Assembly: GCA_036346375.1 (NCBI GenBank)
Contig: CM070508.1
Coordinates: 11,216,852 to 11,280,851 of the forward strand
Reading direction: 5' to 3'
Length of the DNA stretch: 64,000 nt
Source of the DNA: Guadua angustifolia
Lineage: Eukaryota > Streptophyta > Magnoliopsida > Poales > Poaceae
This document shows, in pieces, positions 10,786-21,703 of this stretch (within the stretch, counting starts at the first letter, position 1; each line of letters starts with the position of its first letter). A program made the translations under genes and the position numbers. Under the pieces are notes generated by a model that saw nothing but the letters and a program-made list of their open reading frames with translations, ran no database searches and had not been told where the DNA came from.

Positions 10786-13518
10786 CTAGTTCGCTAACGA
10801 TTGTAGGACAGACTCATAGAGCTGACGATCACATTCTAGCTGATTGGGCATGATCCCAAGTGTTTGCATTCTCTCCTTGTTCATGTGAGGGATCTTGTAC
10901 CTATTGCCACCACCATCTTTCATGACCTCAAGCAAGCAACTCTGCAGTGTGAGGAACACCCTACTAAGTGTACTTGGGTTGTATTCTTCGTATTCTTTGC
11001 AAACATTTTCTATGAGTTCATCCATATTTCTAGAGGTCTTAGTACTAGTCAAAGCTTGGAGAGACACAAAAAAACCAAGATCTAATGCATTCATGTCAGG
11101 GGAGTTTGGTGGCTGAGAGATTAGATGAATGTCAAGCCCAGTTTGTGAAACAGCAAATGCAAATTGGGGATCATCAACTGGCACATGGGATGGTGCATTA
11201 TCTTGCTGAATCCATATAGTTCTCGTCCGGTCTCCTTGTGGCCAACGTGATACGATGGCTGGAAGCAATTTAGCAATTATATAAGACACGACGATCATCA
11301 TCAACCTTATTTATTTTGGTTACTAGGGTGCCCCTTTCTCGATTGCGACTTGTCTTTTGAGCTGGTTCCTGTTAGAAATAAATTGAAATTAGCAACATCA
11401 TAGGCACAATGTGCATAATAAAGATTAAAACGGAAACAATTGTGGTACCTTTCTGATAAAAGGCCACAAGCCTATCTTGCCATCAAAAGTACAATTACCT
11501 TCATCGTCGAACCTTGGTTTTGCAACAGCAGCCAAGAACATTACTTTGTCAATTGCATTTTTGTTTTGGACAGTTCTATGTGGGTCCATCTCTTCAGGAA
11601 GCAAGTAGAAAGATCTATCCTTCTTGATTGCATTAAACCACTTCTCGTCAACATGGACAATATTGTCCATTTCAATAAATTTTGGTTGATCTGCCAAGGA
11701 ATCAACATCTAACATTGAAAGACACCACTCCAGCCTCTCCTTTTTGTTTGCCTCTCTTAGTGAAGGTTTAATAGTGTTGGAGTGGCGACGTAGCATCCCC
11801 TGTTTGAAGCACCTGTGCAATGTGCTTTTGTTCACCCCAATCTCCTTGGCTAGGGAACATATAGTGCTCCTTAGAGGCAAGGGAATGTTTGGAACCTGTG
11901 TCAAGTCAACCTGGACTTTTTTTTACCACAGTTCTTAGGTTTTCTAGAACCCACATCTGAGAATTCCTTCTTTGTCGACACTTCTTTGCTCTATGCCATA
12001 CTCATTTGCCTTTGTCACGATGATGAACTTGAAACATGTGAGCAACAATGGTGGTCTTTGTTTCTATTTAGTTCCCCACGAGGATTGGTTCATTGTGAGC
12101 AAAGCTTCATAAATATCTTGCCTTTCACGGTCAGTCAACTCTTTTAACTTGCTCCCTTCTTCATTTTCATGTGGTGCTTGATGGTTTGAGCCATGCAACT
12201 CCTCGTCGAACTCAACATTGACATGGTCTGCGAAGACGCCATAGTCATGCATATCTTCATCCATGCCTATGGAAAGACAACATTCAATTATAAAGTTACT
12301 GATTCTTCATTTCACAAATTGCTGCTCACATTACAAGAAAACCCGTTGTCATGGGAATGCCACACTATGCATTAAAAGTTCAGTCTCCTAAAGTTATATC
12401 AAATCCCATTTAGATAACAAGTGATGCCTACAATTGCTAATCTATAGATAGCTTGTGTACTTCAATAAAAAAGATAAATACTATCTGTAGATAACAAGTG
12501 ATGCCTACAACTACTAATCAGCATGGTTGCCTATGCATGTGATGAAATTTCATTCGTAGCAGCAAATTCATTAGAGGAAAAACAAGTTCTATTAAAATAC
12601 AATCCCCATTTTAGATCAAAAAACAAGTTCCTTCTGCAAATACTTGCTCTTCTATAGGATTGGCATTGTGTGCTTGATTGGGTGCCATTTCATCTCCAAT
12701 TAGTGTTACTAATGCATTCTTTTACTACTAACCTGGGTGGTACATGCCTCCTCCAAGAATTTCATCTCCATTCAGATCATCTGCTTGCTGGTTGGCTCCT
12801 CCTTGTGCTGATATGAACCCAGTTAAGAACATCAATCCTTGTGCTGATATATTGTCTTGTTCTATCATCAGAATCATGGTTGAGATCAAAAAGTTCATTG
12901 CATGGAGTACTAGTAAAATGATTTAGAATGGTCGATGGTTGCTGACCTGGGTGGTTGATGTTGCCTTCTGCAAATACTTGCTCTTCTATAGGATTGCCAT
13001 CGTGTGCTTGATTGGGTGCACCAGCTTGTTCATCTTCAAAGGCTACGTTTAGGTCAAAAAACAATCCCCATTTCAGATCATCTCATAATGTTATAATAGT
13101 GTTACTAATGCATTCTTTTACTGCTTACCTGGGCGGTACATGCCTCCTCCATGAACTTCATCTCCATTCAGATCATCTGCTTGCTGGTTGGCTCCTCCTT
13201 GTGCTGATATGAACCCAGTTAAGAACATCAATCCATACTGTTACGTAAAACACTTTAATTTACACAACATACTACTATTTGCTAACCTATATTGTCTTCT
13301 TCATCATCAGAATCATGGTTAATGATCAAAAAGTTCATTGCATGGAGTACTAGTAAAATGATGTAGAATGGTGATGGTTGCTAACCTGGGTGGTTGATGT
13401 TGCCTTTTGCATTGTGTGCTTGATTGGGTGCACAAGCCTATTCATCTTCAAAGGCTACGTTTAGATCAAGGTACTCCTCTTCATCTAATATTGGCTGGTT
13501 TAGGTCTAGATTGATCAT
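10786..13518 (-). pseudogene. Mariner-like (DD39D) transposase, frameshifted
   Basis: Multi-exon plant mariner transposase. The probable start is the ATG at 13518, giving MINLDLNQP and a long Asp/Asn-rich N-terminus with repeated LDLN/FDLN units. LTDRERQDIYEALL follows at about 12100-12150, then PKNCG with a Lys run (about 11930), and the helix-turn-helix part TICSLAKEIGVNKSTLHR (about 11830-11880). The first catalytic Asp is in VHVDEKWF (about 11650), the second in QQDNAPSH (about 11205), and the third is the second Asp of PNSPDMNALDLGFF, exactly 39 residues after the second. An intron separates 11425 from about 11365. Two frame breaks are visible: an 8-A run at about 11918-11925 that is one base off the family frame, and a shift near 11285. 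Catalytic residues are present, but the gene is broken as read. Confidence 0.88.
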
Positions 13519-13520
13519 GG
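12590..13520. repeat. Tandemly multiplied 5' exons of the mariner transposase (about 400-bp unit)
   Basis: The blocks ACCTGGGTGGTACATGCCTC (12731; near-identical at 13127), CTGCTTGCTGGTTGGCTCCT (about 12780 and 13177), CTTGCTCTTCTATAGGATTG (about 12641 and 12979) and GTGTGCTTGATTGGGTGC (about 12668, 13003 and 13416) recur in order. There are two full units and a partial third. Each encodes, on the minus strand, a piece with an FDLN or LDLN motif flanked by splice-like sites. Confidence 0.8.
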
Positions 13521-13599
13521 CTAATTGCTTCCCTATTTGTGAATGACAGGAAGATTGATACTAGTAACAATGGATCAAAGTAAATTTATAATGACACCC

Positions 13600-13830
13600 G
13601 TTGGCATCTTTGCCGGGAATTCAAACTTTCTGGCCACTCTATGATTACTTCTTGGCGCTATGTGTTTTTTTCTTGGCGCCCTGTAATTTTTTGGCGCTAT
13701 TAGATTTCTTCTTGGCGCCCTGTAATCTTCTGGCCGCTCTGTGATTTCTTCTGGCCGCCCTGTAATTTGTAATTTGGCTCCTGTAATTTTGGCGCTGACA
13801 AAAATTACCGCCACTATTTTGGCGCTAACA
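13600..13830. repeat. Short subterminal repeats of the mariner element
   Basis: Variants of TTCTTGGCGCCCTGTAAT and TTCTGGCCGCTCTGT recur about every 25-30 bases, with TTTTGGCGCTA variants at the end. Clusters like this inside an end are typical transposase-binding or fold-back regions of plant DNA transposons. That role is inferred. Confidence 0.6.
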
Positions 13831-13978
13831 AGCTTCACGCGCATGTAAACGGTTAATGACTTTCCTCTTTTTTTGGCGCAATATTTAATGACTCAATAAA
13901 CCGTCCAAGCTTCTTAATGGCATGAGACAGGGTACATGCGTCATTTCTTTGCCTTTCTAATACTGTGGTTTGAATCCC

Positions 13979-14008
13979 AAAACGACTTCCTTTGAGGGAC
14001 GGAGGGAG
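13979..14008 (-). repeat. Mariner right terminal inverted repeat
   Basis: Perfect partner of 8964-8993, followed by the TA target duplication. Confidence 0.93.
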
Positions 14009-14010
14009 TA

Positions 14011-14795
14011 CGTAATTAGCATTTTTAAGGGACCTATATGTGAAAAAAAGATCCGAGCTAGCCGCGCGTGAGTCGGCGCGATGTGGCCAGCGTCCCATAT
14101 CGCGAATCCTACGAACTTTAATATATGTATGATTTATGTGATTAGTATATTTGTATGGGTAACAAAAGCAAACAGCCCTGATACTTGGAAGAGACTTGCC
14201 CGAACGTCCGATGCACTCGATGCAAGTGTTGACATTTGACAGCTGGTGGTATGTCGGTCATCACACCTTCATCGTTTCAAGCGATAGCAATAGTTCGATC
14301 CTCTAACTCAGGGCCACAACAACATCAGTTTAGACTTCCTTCAAAACATAAAAAATGACACTGTTTAGACGAAAGAAATGTCGGTGCAACAAAATAATAA
14401 GTTCCCACAGCAAATGCAATCCACCCATGTACAAATCATCAGCTTGAAATGGCGTAACAAAACAAAAGGCCCCGTGCGAAAAAAAATAGCCAACAACATG
14501 ATGCAACATTTTTCCAAAAACTTGGTGACAACCAAGTAGCTAACTCTTCGTCGATCCAACAAAAGATATTATATAATCTTGACACTTAGCCTTCAGTGTC
14601 GGCTGCTGATACATTTTAAACGATATGTGCAAACAAATGAAAATGCTTATTGAATAGTATCTTGTCCGAAAGTTAGGGCATTTGGAGCGCAAGAATTTCA
14701 TACGAGTATCGTTCGAATTTCACCGAAAACAATTCATTCCTGCGATTCAAAGAAAGAAAAACTCCCTCGATCCAAATAGTTTGCCTTTTTTTAAG
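14011..14795. other. Non-coding sequence
   Basis: No gene is recognised. AACTCCCTCGATCCAAATAG near 14760 resembles a decayed Stowaway/mariner end but has no partner in sight. Confidence 0.3.
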
Positions 14796-16215
14796 AGTAA
14801 ATTTCATAAAACTAGAGTTTTTTTTATAAACTATCAGAAAACTACAGATTTTAGCTTCTATTTCACAAAACTACAAATTCTAGAAGAACTTGTTTCACAA
14901 AACTATAGGTTTCTTGTATAAATTATAAAAAAATTACAGATTTTAGATTCTATTTCATAAAACTACAAATTTTAGGAGAATTTATATTACAAAACTACAA
15001 GTTTTAGTGTTATTAGCATCTAAATTTGGTAAGACAACCGATTTGTTAGGTCATAGATGAAATTAGATATCTATGGTTGATGTTGGTTAAAAAGGGAAAA
15101 GATAAGTTACAATTGGTATTATAACCGATATGGAATTCAATCTGGAGAGTTTTAGTCGATATCGGCTCAAAGAGTAATTTATCTTTCAGAAATTGAGAGC
15201 TGAAATTGAGACCGATACATATTGTGGATCTTGAATTAGAAAAGAATACAATCATCAAACTAAATGATATTGTTGACACTAAGATTTAGCGGATGTAGCT
15301 GATTTAGGAAAATAAGGTTAAATGTAGATAGTCTTAGCCAATATTGGCTCAGAGAGAAGTTAATCTTTTGGAAGTTGAGACCGATACGAATCATATGTTT
15401 GCAAGAATCGGAGGAGAATATGATCGGCCTAAGTGCCTAGAGCCATCAATCAACTCGCATATACTTTTTATTTACTTTCTGTTAACTAGGAGTAACTTTT
15501 GTAATTTATAATCTTCTCTATAATTTGATTTTAATCAATAAAGTTATGCATCGCCAATTATTGGTCATCTTTAATTACGCCAATTACCTCAGTTTATTTC
15601 TATACCGATCTTATTGTGCATCACCTTTTTTGCAGGAAAATATACTTTTACCTATCATCTAATCGACTATAATAATCATTTAGATTCATCTAGCTGATCG
15701 TACCATCTAATCGACTGAGACGCTCATTTATCTTGGTTTAATCTAATTATATCGATTTGCACCTATTTATCTTTCCGATTACAAGATCAAATTGGCTGGC
15801 ACATCACGAACCAACTTAAACACGGTGTTTTCGTTTGTTTGAGCTGATCTATCATTCATCATATTTTTCGTTGTCAACAAGTATTAATCATTTTTTGTAA
15901 TGGGTCTAACAGTATAGGTCCACACGACAGCCTCACGCGTGAGTGAAAATGGAAATGAGGGCCCATACTGTTAGACCCGATATAAGAAACAGTCAATTCT
16001 AAAATATGTAGTTTTGTGAAATAATTTCTTATAAAATCTATAGTTTTGTTATATAAGTTCTTCTAAAATCTGTAATTTTATGAAATAGAAACTAAAATAT
16101 GTAGTTTCCTAATATTTTGTGTAAGAAACATGTAGGTTTATAAAACAAGTTCTTCTAAAATCAATAATTTTTTAAAATAAAAACTAAAATCAGTAGTTTT
16201 CTAATGGTTTGTTAA
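14796..16215. mobile_element. Fold-back-type element with repetitive inverted arms
   Basis: The arms at 14796-15020 and 15990-16215 are inverted copies built of diverged 30-50-bp units such as CACAAAACTACA, then GATTTTAG, then TTCTATTTCA. The interior of about 970 bp has no transposase. It contains two copies of a segment with CGATATCGGCTC/CAATATTGGCTC and GAGACCGATAC (about 15150-15220 and 15330-15395). It also contains a hairpin whose arms share GGGTCTAACAGTAT (15902-15921) and its complement (15960-15978). I could not define a target duplication. It may be a fold-back DNA element or a non-autonomous element of unknown class. Confidence 0.5.
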
Positions 16216-16572
16216 AAAAAAGCTTGGTAGTCCGCATGATGAAACGTGCATAGCCATATTATGGATGGATGCTCGTATGCTCATCTCAAATCCTTTGTCA
16301 TGAAACTGGTTGGTCCGTTGGTCCGTGTTTGTACTCTGTGCCTTTGTTAATCACGTTTGCCAGCACGCCGCCCGTAAGACGTCTGAAGTGAGAGAAATGA
16401 TAACTTTTTCTGCCCCCTTTTTATCTTTTTTTTTCTTTTTTCTTTTACAAAATAGCTTTCACCTAGAAAAAATATGTAATTCTAACCCTCTCCCTCACTG
16501 CAGACGACAACCATTGCTTGCCACGCCCAAGGAGGGCGGAAAGTCGGGGTACCGCAAAGGGGCAGCTTTGGG
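16216..16572. other. Non-coding sequence before the solo LTR
   Basis: No gene is seen. The sequence from 16490 (GC-rich, GGAGGGCGG) appears to continue after the LTR at 19395, consistent with an insertion into one GC-rich segment. Confidence 0.3.
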
Positions 16573-16679
16573 AGCAGTGAAAGGACAAGGGATGTCGCCT
16601 AGAGGGGGGTGAATAGGCGAATAATAAATTTAAAACTAAATCACAGCGGAATAAAACAATCCCGAGGGGGTCAGCCCGG

Positions 16680-17740
16680 ACTATCCGACCTTTGATCCGG
16701 ATACTCCGGTATTTCCGGACTATCCGGGGTAAGTGGTACGGATACTCCGGTAAATCCGGACTATCCGGGGTGATTGTACGGATACTCCGAGTTGGGCACC
16801 TCGAGATGAAATTTGTAATCTCTTCAACTTTTAATCAAACTACTTAAACACAAAGATTCTAAACACTACCAGAAACCTGGAACAAGTATATATCTAGAGC
16901 CAAACACAGTAGAAAAGTAAATCGGGCAATTTCAAGATTCAAAATCAAATGCTCTAGCAAGAATAAAAGTAAGCAAGTAGAGAATGATTTTTCACCCGAA
17001 ATTCGGATCCTTGAGGGGATCCTACGTCATCCTACGTCTCCGTTGAGGCGGCTCGGTCTCACTTAAGTCGGGGTCTCTTTCAACCCTCTTCCTCCCGGTG
17101 TTGCACAAATGCACTCACCGGTTGAGGCTTGGTCACACTTGAGCCAAGGTCTCTTTCAACCCTCTTCCTCCCGGTGTTGCACAAATGCACTCACCGGTCT
17201 TCACTTCTTTGATTCCTTCCCTTGCGGAGGCAGAATCGGCCTTCACAAACTTCCTATGGCCAACCACACAAAACTCCGGTGGCTCGTAGGCGACCTCCTA
17301 GCCGTCTAGGAGTCCTCAACCTCTAAGAGTAACAAATGCTCACGAAGAACAAGCTTGGAGATGAAATCAAGTGCTCAACAACTCAAATCACACTCAATCT
17401 AACACCTTACTCCTCAAACTCTTCCCTACCCTTCTCACAAAGGGGATCACTTAGATCTAAGGGTAAAGAGGTATTTTGGGGGCTCAAGAACAAGAGGATA
17501 ACCCCTCAAAGCTGCAGGATAACGACTACTTTGAAGATGGGAAGGAGGGGGTTTTAAATAGAGGTCCCCAAAAAACTAGCCGTTTGAACTGCGCAAAGTC
17601 CGGATACTCCAGACTTAACCCCGGATACTCTGGACAACCCGGATACTCCGGACTTAACCCGGATACTCCGGATTGACCAAACCGAGAGTACCAACCCGGA
17701 TACTCCGGACTTAATACCGGATACTCCGGATTGGACTGAG
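16680..17740. repeat. Two clusters of CCGGATACTCCGG-like motifs
   Basis: Palindrome-like GGATACTCCGG and GGACTATCCGG units recur at 16680-16790 and 17600-17740 inside the solo LTR. They may be LTR regulatory repeats. The function is unknown. Confidence 0.6.
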
Positions 17741-18679
17741 CAGCCCGACGAAAACGAGCATAACTTTTGACTCTGGACTCCGATTTTAGTGATTTTGGAC
17801 TCTACCGAAAGCTAAGAATGAGGGCTACACAACCAACAAGGTCTCACTACTCAAATCTCAAAGGATAAATCTATATTTCACAAAGAATCCAAGAGAGACC
17901 TACAATTGTCACTTTCCGGCACCACCAACACCACTCTCTCTAAGTTTCACAAGGATGAATCACTTGAGCACTTGACACATCTAAAAGTCATTCGACGTTG
18001 CATCCCTCTTAATAGTACGGCAATCCTTAGACTCAAATTAAATCAAAGATAATACAAGTCTAGAAATAGTCACTTGTTAGTCTTCTTTCTTAATCTTGGG
18101 TGCATGAAGACCTTCACCATATAATTGATGACATCTTCGCCTTGTCCAACTTGACTCGATTCACCTCATGAGACTCTCGTCCTATCAACCTTGACTTTAT
18201 TATCCTCTCCGATGATCTCCACACCAAGTCGATCTTGACTTAGTCCTCAACTCTTAGTGATGCCGCCGTCTTGTTGACCTCGGCTTAATGATCATCCTCT
18301 AGGATACCTTGGTCGTCATTCACACACGGGATCTAATTCTTTCCAAACCACTCATGAAAAGCATTAGTCCCAAAAGCTCAATAGATATGAAGAAATTGAT
18401 ATTTGTGAGCAGTTGATTACCACAAGTGTTTCATATAAAGAAGCACAATATAAATGGAAACACTTGGCATAAGAAATGTTCTCTACTAAGTGCATCATGA
18501 TAAATATATAATTGATCTATATGCACTAGAGAAATAATTGCCGATATGATGAATCAATTAAATCATGGCAAGGATCACAATCTTTACTTAAATGAAGCAC
18601 ATGATAGAATATACACGAATTGTACATGTGCAACTAATATTTGGAATAAGAGTAAATATGTGATCCAACACTAGATTAA

Positions 18680-18903
18680 GGCCCTGTTTGTTTTAACCGA
18701 TTACGGATTACGCCCCAAAAGCGAATCGAAACAAACAACTGATTCTAGAATCCGATTCTCACAATCCAGCCCACTCATCTACACTAGAATCCACAATCCA
18801 CTTCATATGTGCTTCTGGATTCCAGCTTTTGGAGAATCAGATTCTCTACAACCACAATCCAGAATCAGCTTTTAGAGAATCCAAAGCTGAAACAAACAGG
18901 CCC
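18680..18903. mobile_element. Tourist-like MITE (PIF/Harbinger type)
   Basis: 224-bp element with imperfect inverted ends GGCCCTGTTTGTTTTA and TGAAACAAACAGGCCC. It is flanked by TAA on both sides (18677-18679 and 18904-18906), the PIF/Harbinger target. It contains no ORF. It is nested inside the solo LTR 16578-19389, so it is younger than that insertion or was already present in the LTR family. Confidence 0.75.
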
Positions 18904-19394
18904 TAAACTTCACTAAGAGAATTGCATGAGAAGATATACAACTAAAACATGCATGCACCAAGTCAATCTATAGCAACATGAAGTTTAACTCTAGTTAATA
19001 CATGCATACTAAAAACAAAGCACATAATGAACTCAAATGAATATATATGCACAAATAAATATGACATGAATCAATGTGCATATATATAATCAACATGCTA
19101 CTTGGAATTCACTATGCATTTGCACAAAAGGAATGCAATAACAAATATAGAAGAGATGCCAAAATTGCATACCTTATCTTTGCTTAACCATCCCACTTGA
19201 TTTTCCTCTAAATAGATGAGACTGATACTCAACTAGGCAATAACATGTTAGTCTCATAGCAATATAATCATATTAGAGGTTTGTCATTTGTTAAGCACTA
19301 AGTTAAACATTTACTCAATTACATAGATTGTCATTATATACGTTTGTCATTAATCACCAAAATAACATAAGTGCCTAGATGCACTTTCAAGCAG

Positions 19395-20029
19395 GCGCCA
19401 AGCGAGGCAACAAGTGACTGCCGCCCTTTGGAGGCAATGCCATGGAGGAGGCGCATGTGGGAGGAGCAATGCCGCAAAGGGGGAGCGTGGGAGGCACTTC
19501 TGCTGTAGGGGGAGCACGGAAGGTGCCTTCTGTGATAGGTAGGGGTTAGATTTACAATTCTATTCAGGAGAGAGTCATTTTTTTTAAAAAAAAGAGGGGG
19601 GAAGAGGGTTAGAATAGTGATCACTTCTGCGAGTGATCCTACCTCTGTGTTGCCAACTAGGAGCCATACTTTTGCAATTGAGCGTGCACTATTTGGTCAC
19701 AACCAAAGTGGATGGAGATGTGAGCATAAATCTGGAGCCAACAAACCATCCATGTGGATGGACAAGGGAACAACAATGGCAATACCATATTCCGTGCCAG
19801 ATGCAGATTTAAGTGTATTGGCTGGAGTCATGTGATACCAATAGACTTATGCATAATATATAGTAACCCGTTATATATATAATAGGCTATTCTATAAACT
19901 CAAGTAAGGTTAGTATGTGATGATTCCAATGACATCAGTAACTTATTTTTCTGGATCCGCCCTTGTCCCCTAAGTCATCAACAACAATTGCTTCCACTCG
20001 CGGGTAGACATGGACTAAGGGGATGTTTG
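19395..20029. other. Non-coding sequence after the solo LTR
   Basis: It is GC-rich up to about 19540, then AT-rich. No gene or bounded element is recognised. Confidence 0.3.
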
Positions 20030-20265
20030 GTTTAATGTCTAGGGTCGCTACCTTAAACCTTAATCGCACAACAGTTTTTAGATAGTTATTTGGTTCATAG
20101 ATACAATTATGGATTATCATATTTTATTATCACTATGGACCACAAATTATGGACTCAAATTCTTGTCCAACTTTACCAAAGTTGTGCCTAGTATTTAGTT
20201 GACCATATTTTTATGGTATATCATATTTTGAAGTAAAGTTGGCCATGAACCAAATCGGGTACAAC
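20030..20265. mobile_element. Possible short MITE
   Basis: The left edge GGATGTTTGGTTTAATG and right edge CATGAACCAAATCGGG are loosely inverted, and TTTGGTTCAT(A/G) also occurs internally. I could not define a target duplication, so this is tentative. Confidence 0.3.
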
Positions 20266-20389
20266 TAATTTGAGGTTATTCTCAAAGTAAAAAAAAATAA
20301 TTAAAAAACACACTTCTAAGATGTCATATACCATTTTTCTTCATCCACCTTTTCCTCTTCCTACACATTTCCCCCACCTTCGTTCCTAC

Positions 20390-20960
20390 ATCACTAATAA
20401 TAAAATTTAAAATTAGAAAATTTTAACTTTTAAAATTTAAATAGGAAGTTTCATCTCAAAAAAATTCAACTCAAAATTTTCAAGTTAAAAAATTTTAAAT
20501 TAGAAAGTTTCAACTTAAAATTTTCAAATTATAAAGTTTAAGTTTGGAAAGTTTCAAATTAACAAATTTTAAATCAGAACATTTCAAATTAGAAAGTTTC
20601 AACTGGAAAACTTTTAAATAAAATAATTTTAAATTAGAAAGTTTCATTCAAAAAATTTCAAATAAAAAGTTTTCAAATTAGAAAGTTTCAACTCGAAAAA
20701 TTTTAAATCAAAATATTTTTAATTAGAAACTTTTAAATAAAAAATTATCAACTTGGAAAGTTTCAACTGAAAAAATTTCAAATCGAAAAGTTTTGACTCG
20801 GATAACTTTTGGTTAGAAGACTTTCGATTCAAAAAATTTTGTTTACAAAACATTTGATTCAAACGTTTCAATTAAAAAAACTTTTAGTTGGAAAAGTTTT
20901 GATCCAAAAACTTTTGGAATTGGTTAAAAAATACTTTTATATAAAAACTTGGGGAAATTT
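20390..20960. repeat. Degenerate AT-rich tandem repeat, about 15-16-bp unit
   Basis: Roughly 570 bases are built of variants of AAATTAGAAAGTTTCA and AACTTTTAAAT(C/T)A. The degree of divergence implies an old array or continuous slippage. It has no coding potential on either strand. Confidence 0.7.
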
Positions 20961-21206
20961 GAAAAACAAAAACTATTTTGAGTTTGAGGAGAATGGAACG
21001 AAGGAGAAAAGGGGCGAAGGTGATGGCGCCAAGTGTTGCAACAAGAGAGCATTTGATAGGGAAGTGATGTGGGAAAAACAAATTAGCAATTCCGAATCTA
21101 ATCATCCCGGATTTTTTAAGCCTAACCGGTAATACTCGCAAGCCTTCGAAGCCAACATTAATGGCCACCTCCCACAATCCCACCACACCCGCCACTGCTA
21201 GTCAGG

Positions 21207-21703
21207 CTCCACCAGGGATGAAAATGGGTTGGACACAGACAAATATTGCTCTTCTCGTATCCTAACACATATTTTTTCGGATTTAGAATCGGATACGGCC
21301 TAGTTGAATACGGATACGAATCTAGGTTATTCAAAATATGGACATAGCACAAATACATAATGGATTTAGATCGAAAATGGATAAAGATATATAGATGAAA
21401 CACGCATATATAGATTAATATATGTCGAATCAAGCCATATGAGTACATGACCATAATAATAAGTTACTATACATAAACCAAACTCAATAGATATCATAGA
21501 AAGAATATACTATCAATAGAACTAACTAATGTCAAGATAAATAAGCTATCATAGAAAATATGTAATAAATGGGCTATGCTTTACTGGATATCCGAATTAA
21601 AAAAGAATCAGATATCAATAAGATATCTGAATCATGTCCCGTATTAACTAGATATTAACTACTCCGAATCTAATCTCGAATCCAAATTTAAGCATCCGCA
21701 TCA
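21207..21703. mobile_element. Remnant of a non-autonomous DNA element, split by a solo LTR
   Basis: It begins CAGGGATGAAAATGGGTTGG and is filled with GGATACG/GAATC/ATATCCGAAT motifs typical of grass hAT-type non-autonomous elements. It continues after the LTR at 23399 with CTAAATTTGATTGGATAATC and CCGAATCTAGTCTCAGAC. The right end is not clear. Confidence 0.4.

Larger units (their letters stand above)
8964..14008. mobile_element. Full-length mariner-like element (Tc1/mariner, plant MLE)
   Basis: This 5.05-kb element has perfect 30-bp terminal inverted repeats (8964-8993 and 13979-14008) starting CTCCCTCCGTCCCTCAAAGG. It is flanked by TA on both sides (8962-8963 and 14009-14010), the Tc1/mariner target duplication. 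These ends are the type shared by grass mariner-like elements and Stowaway MITEs. On the minus strand it carries a DD39D transposase gene (10786-13518), broken by frameshifts. On the plus strand it carries a GC-rich ORF (9225-9602). A second diverged copy of the inner end motif (GCAAGTCGTTTTA) lies at 9013-9025. A cluster of short repeats lies inside the right end (13600-13830). The perfect ends suggest a fairly recent insertion, or selection on the ends. Confidence 0.93.
16578..19389 (-). mobile_element. Long solo LTR of a retrotransposon, TSD AGCAG
   Basis: This 2.8-kb segment starts TGAAAGGACAAGG and ends GCCTAGATGCACTTTCA, and is flanked by AGCAG at 16573-16577 and 19390-19394. Read on the minus strand it begins TGAAAGTGCATCTAGGC and ends with CCTATTCACCCCCCTCTAGG then CCTTTCA, the TG..CA form of an LTR. 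No internal gag-pol is present, so it is a solo LTR left by recombination. It contains clusters of CCGGATACTCCGG-type motifs (16680-16800 and 17600-17740), a direct duplication of CTCTTTCAACCCTCTTCCTC plus flanks (about 17075-17123 and 17150-17199), and a nested MITE (18680-18903). The family is not named here. Confidence 0.85.

Noticed and set aside
14761..14785. Stowaway-like end CTCCCTCGATCCAAATAG
   Set aside because: It is a single imperfect end with no inverted partner or TA duplication that I could find nearby.
15902..15978. Hairpin as a transcription terminator
   Set aside because: Rho-independent terminators do not apply in a plant nuclear genome; the hairpin is better treated as part of the repeat element.
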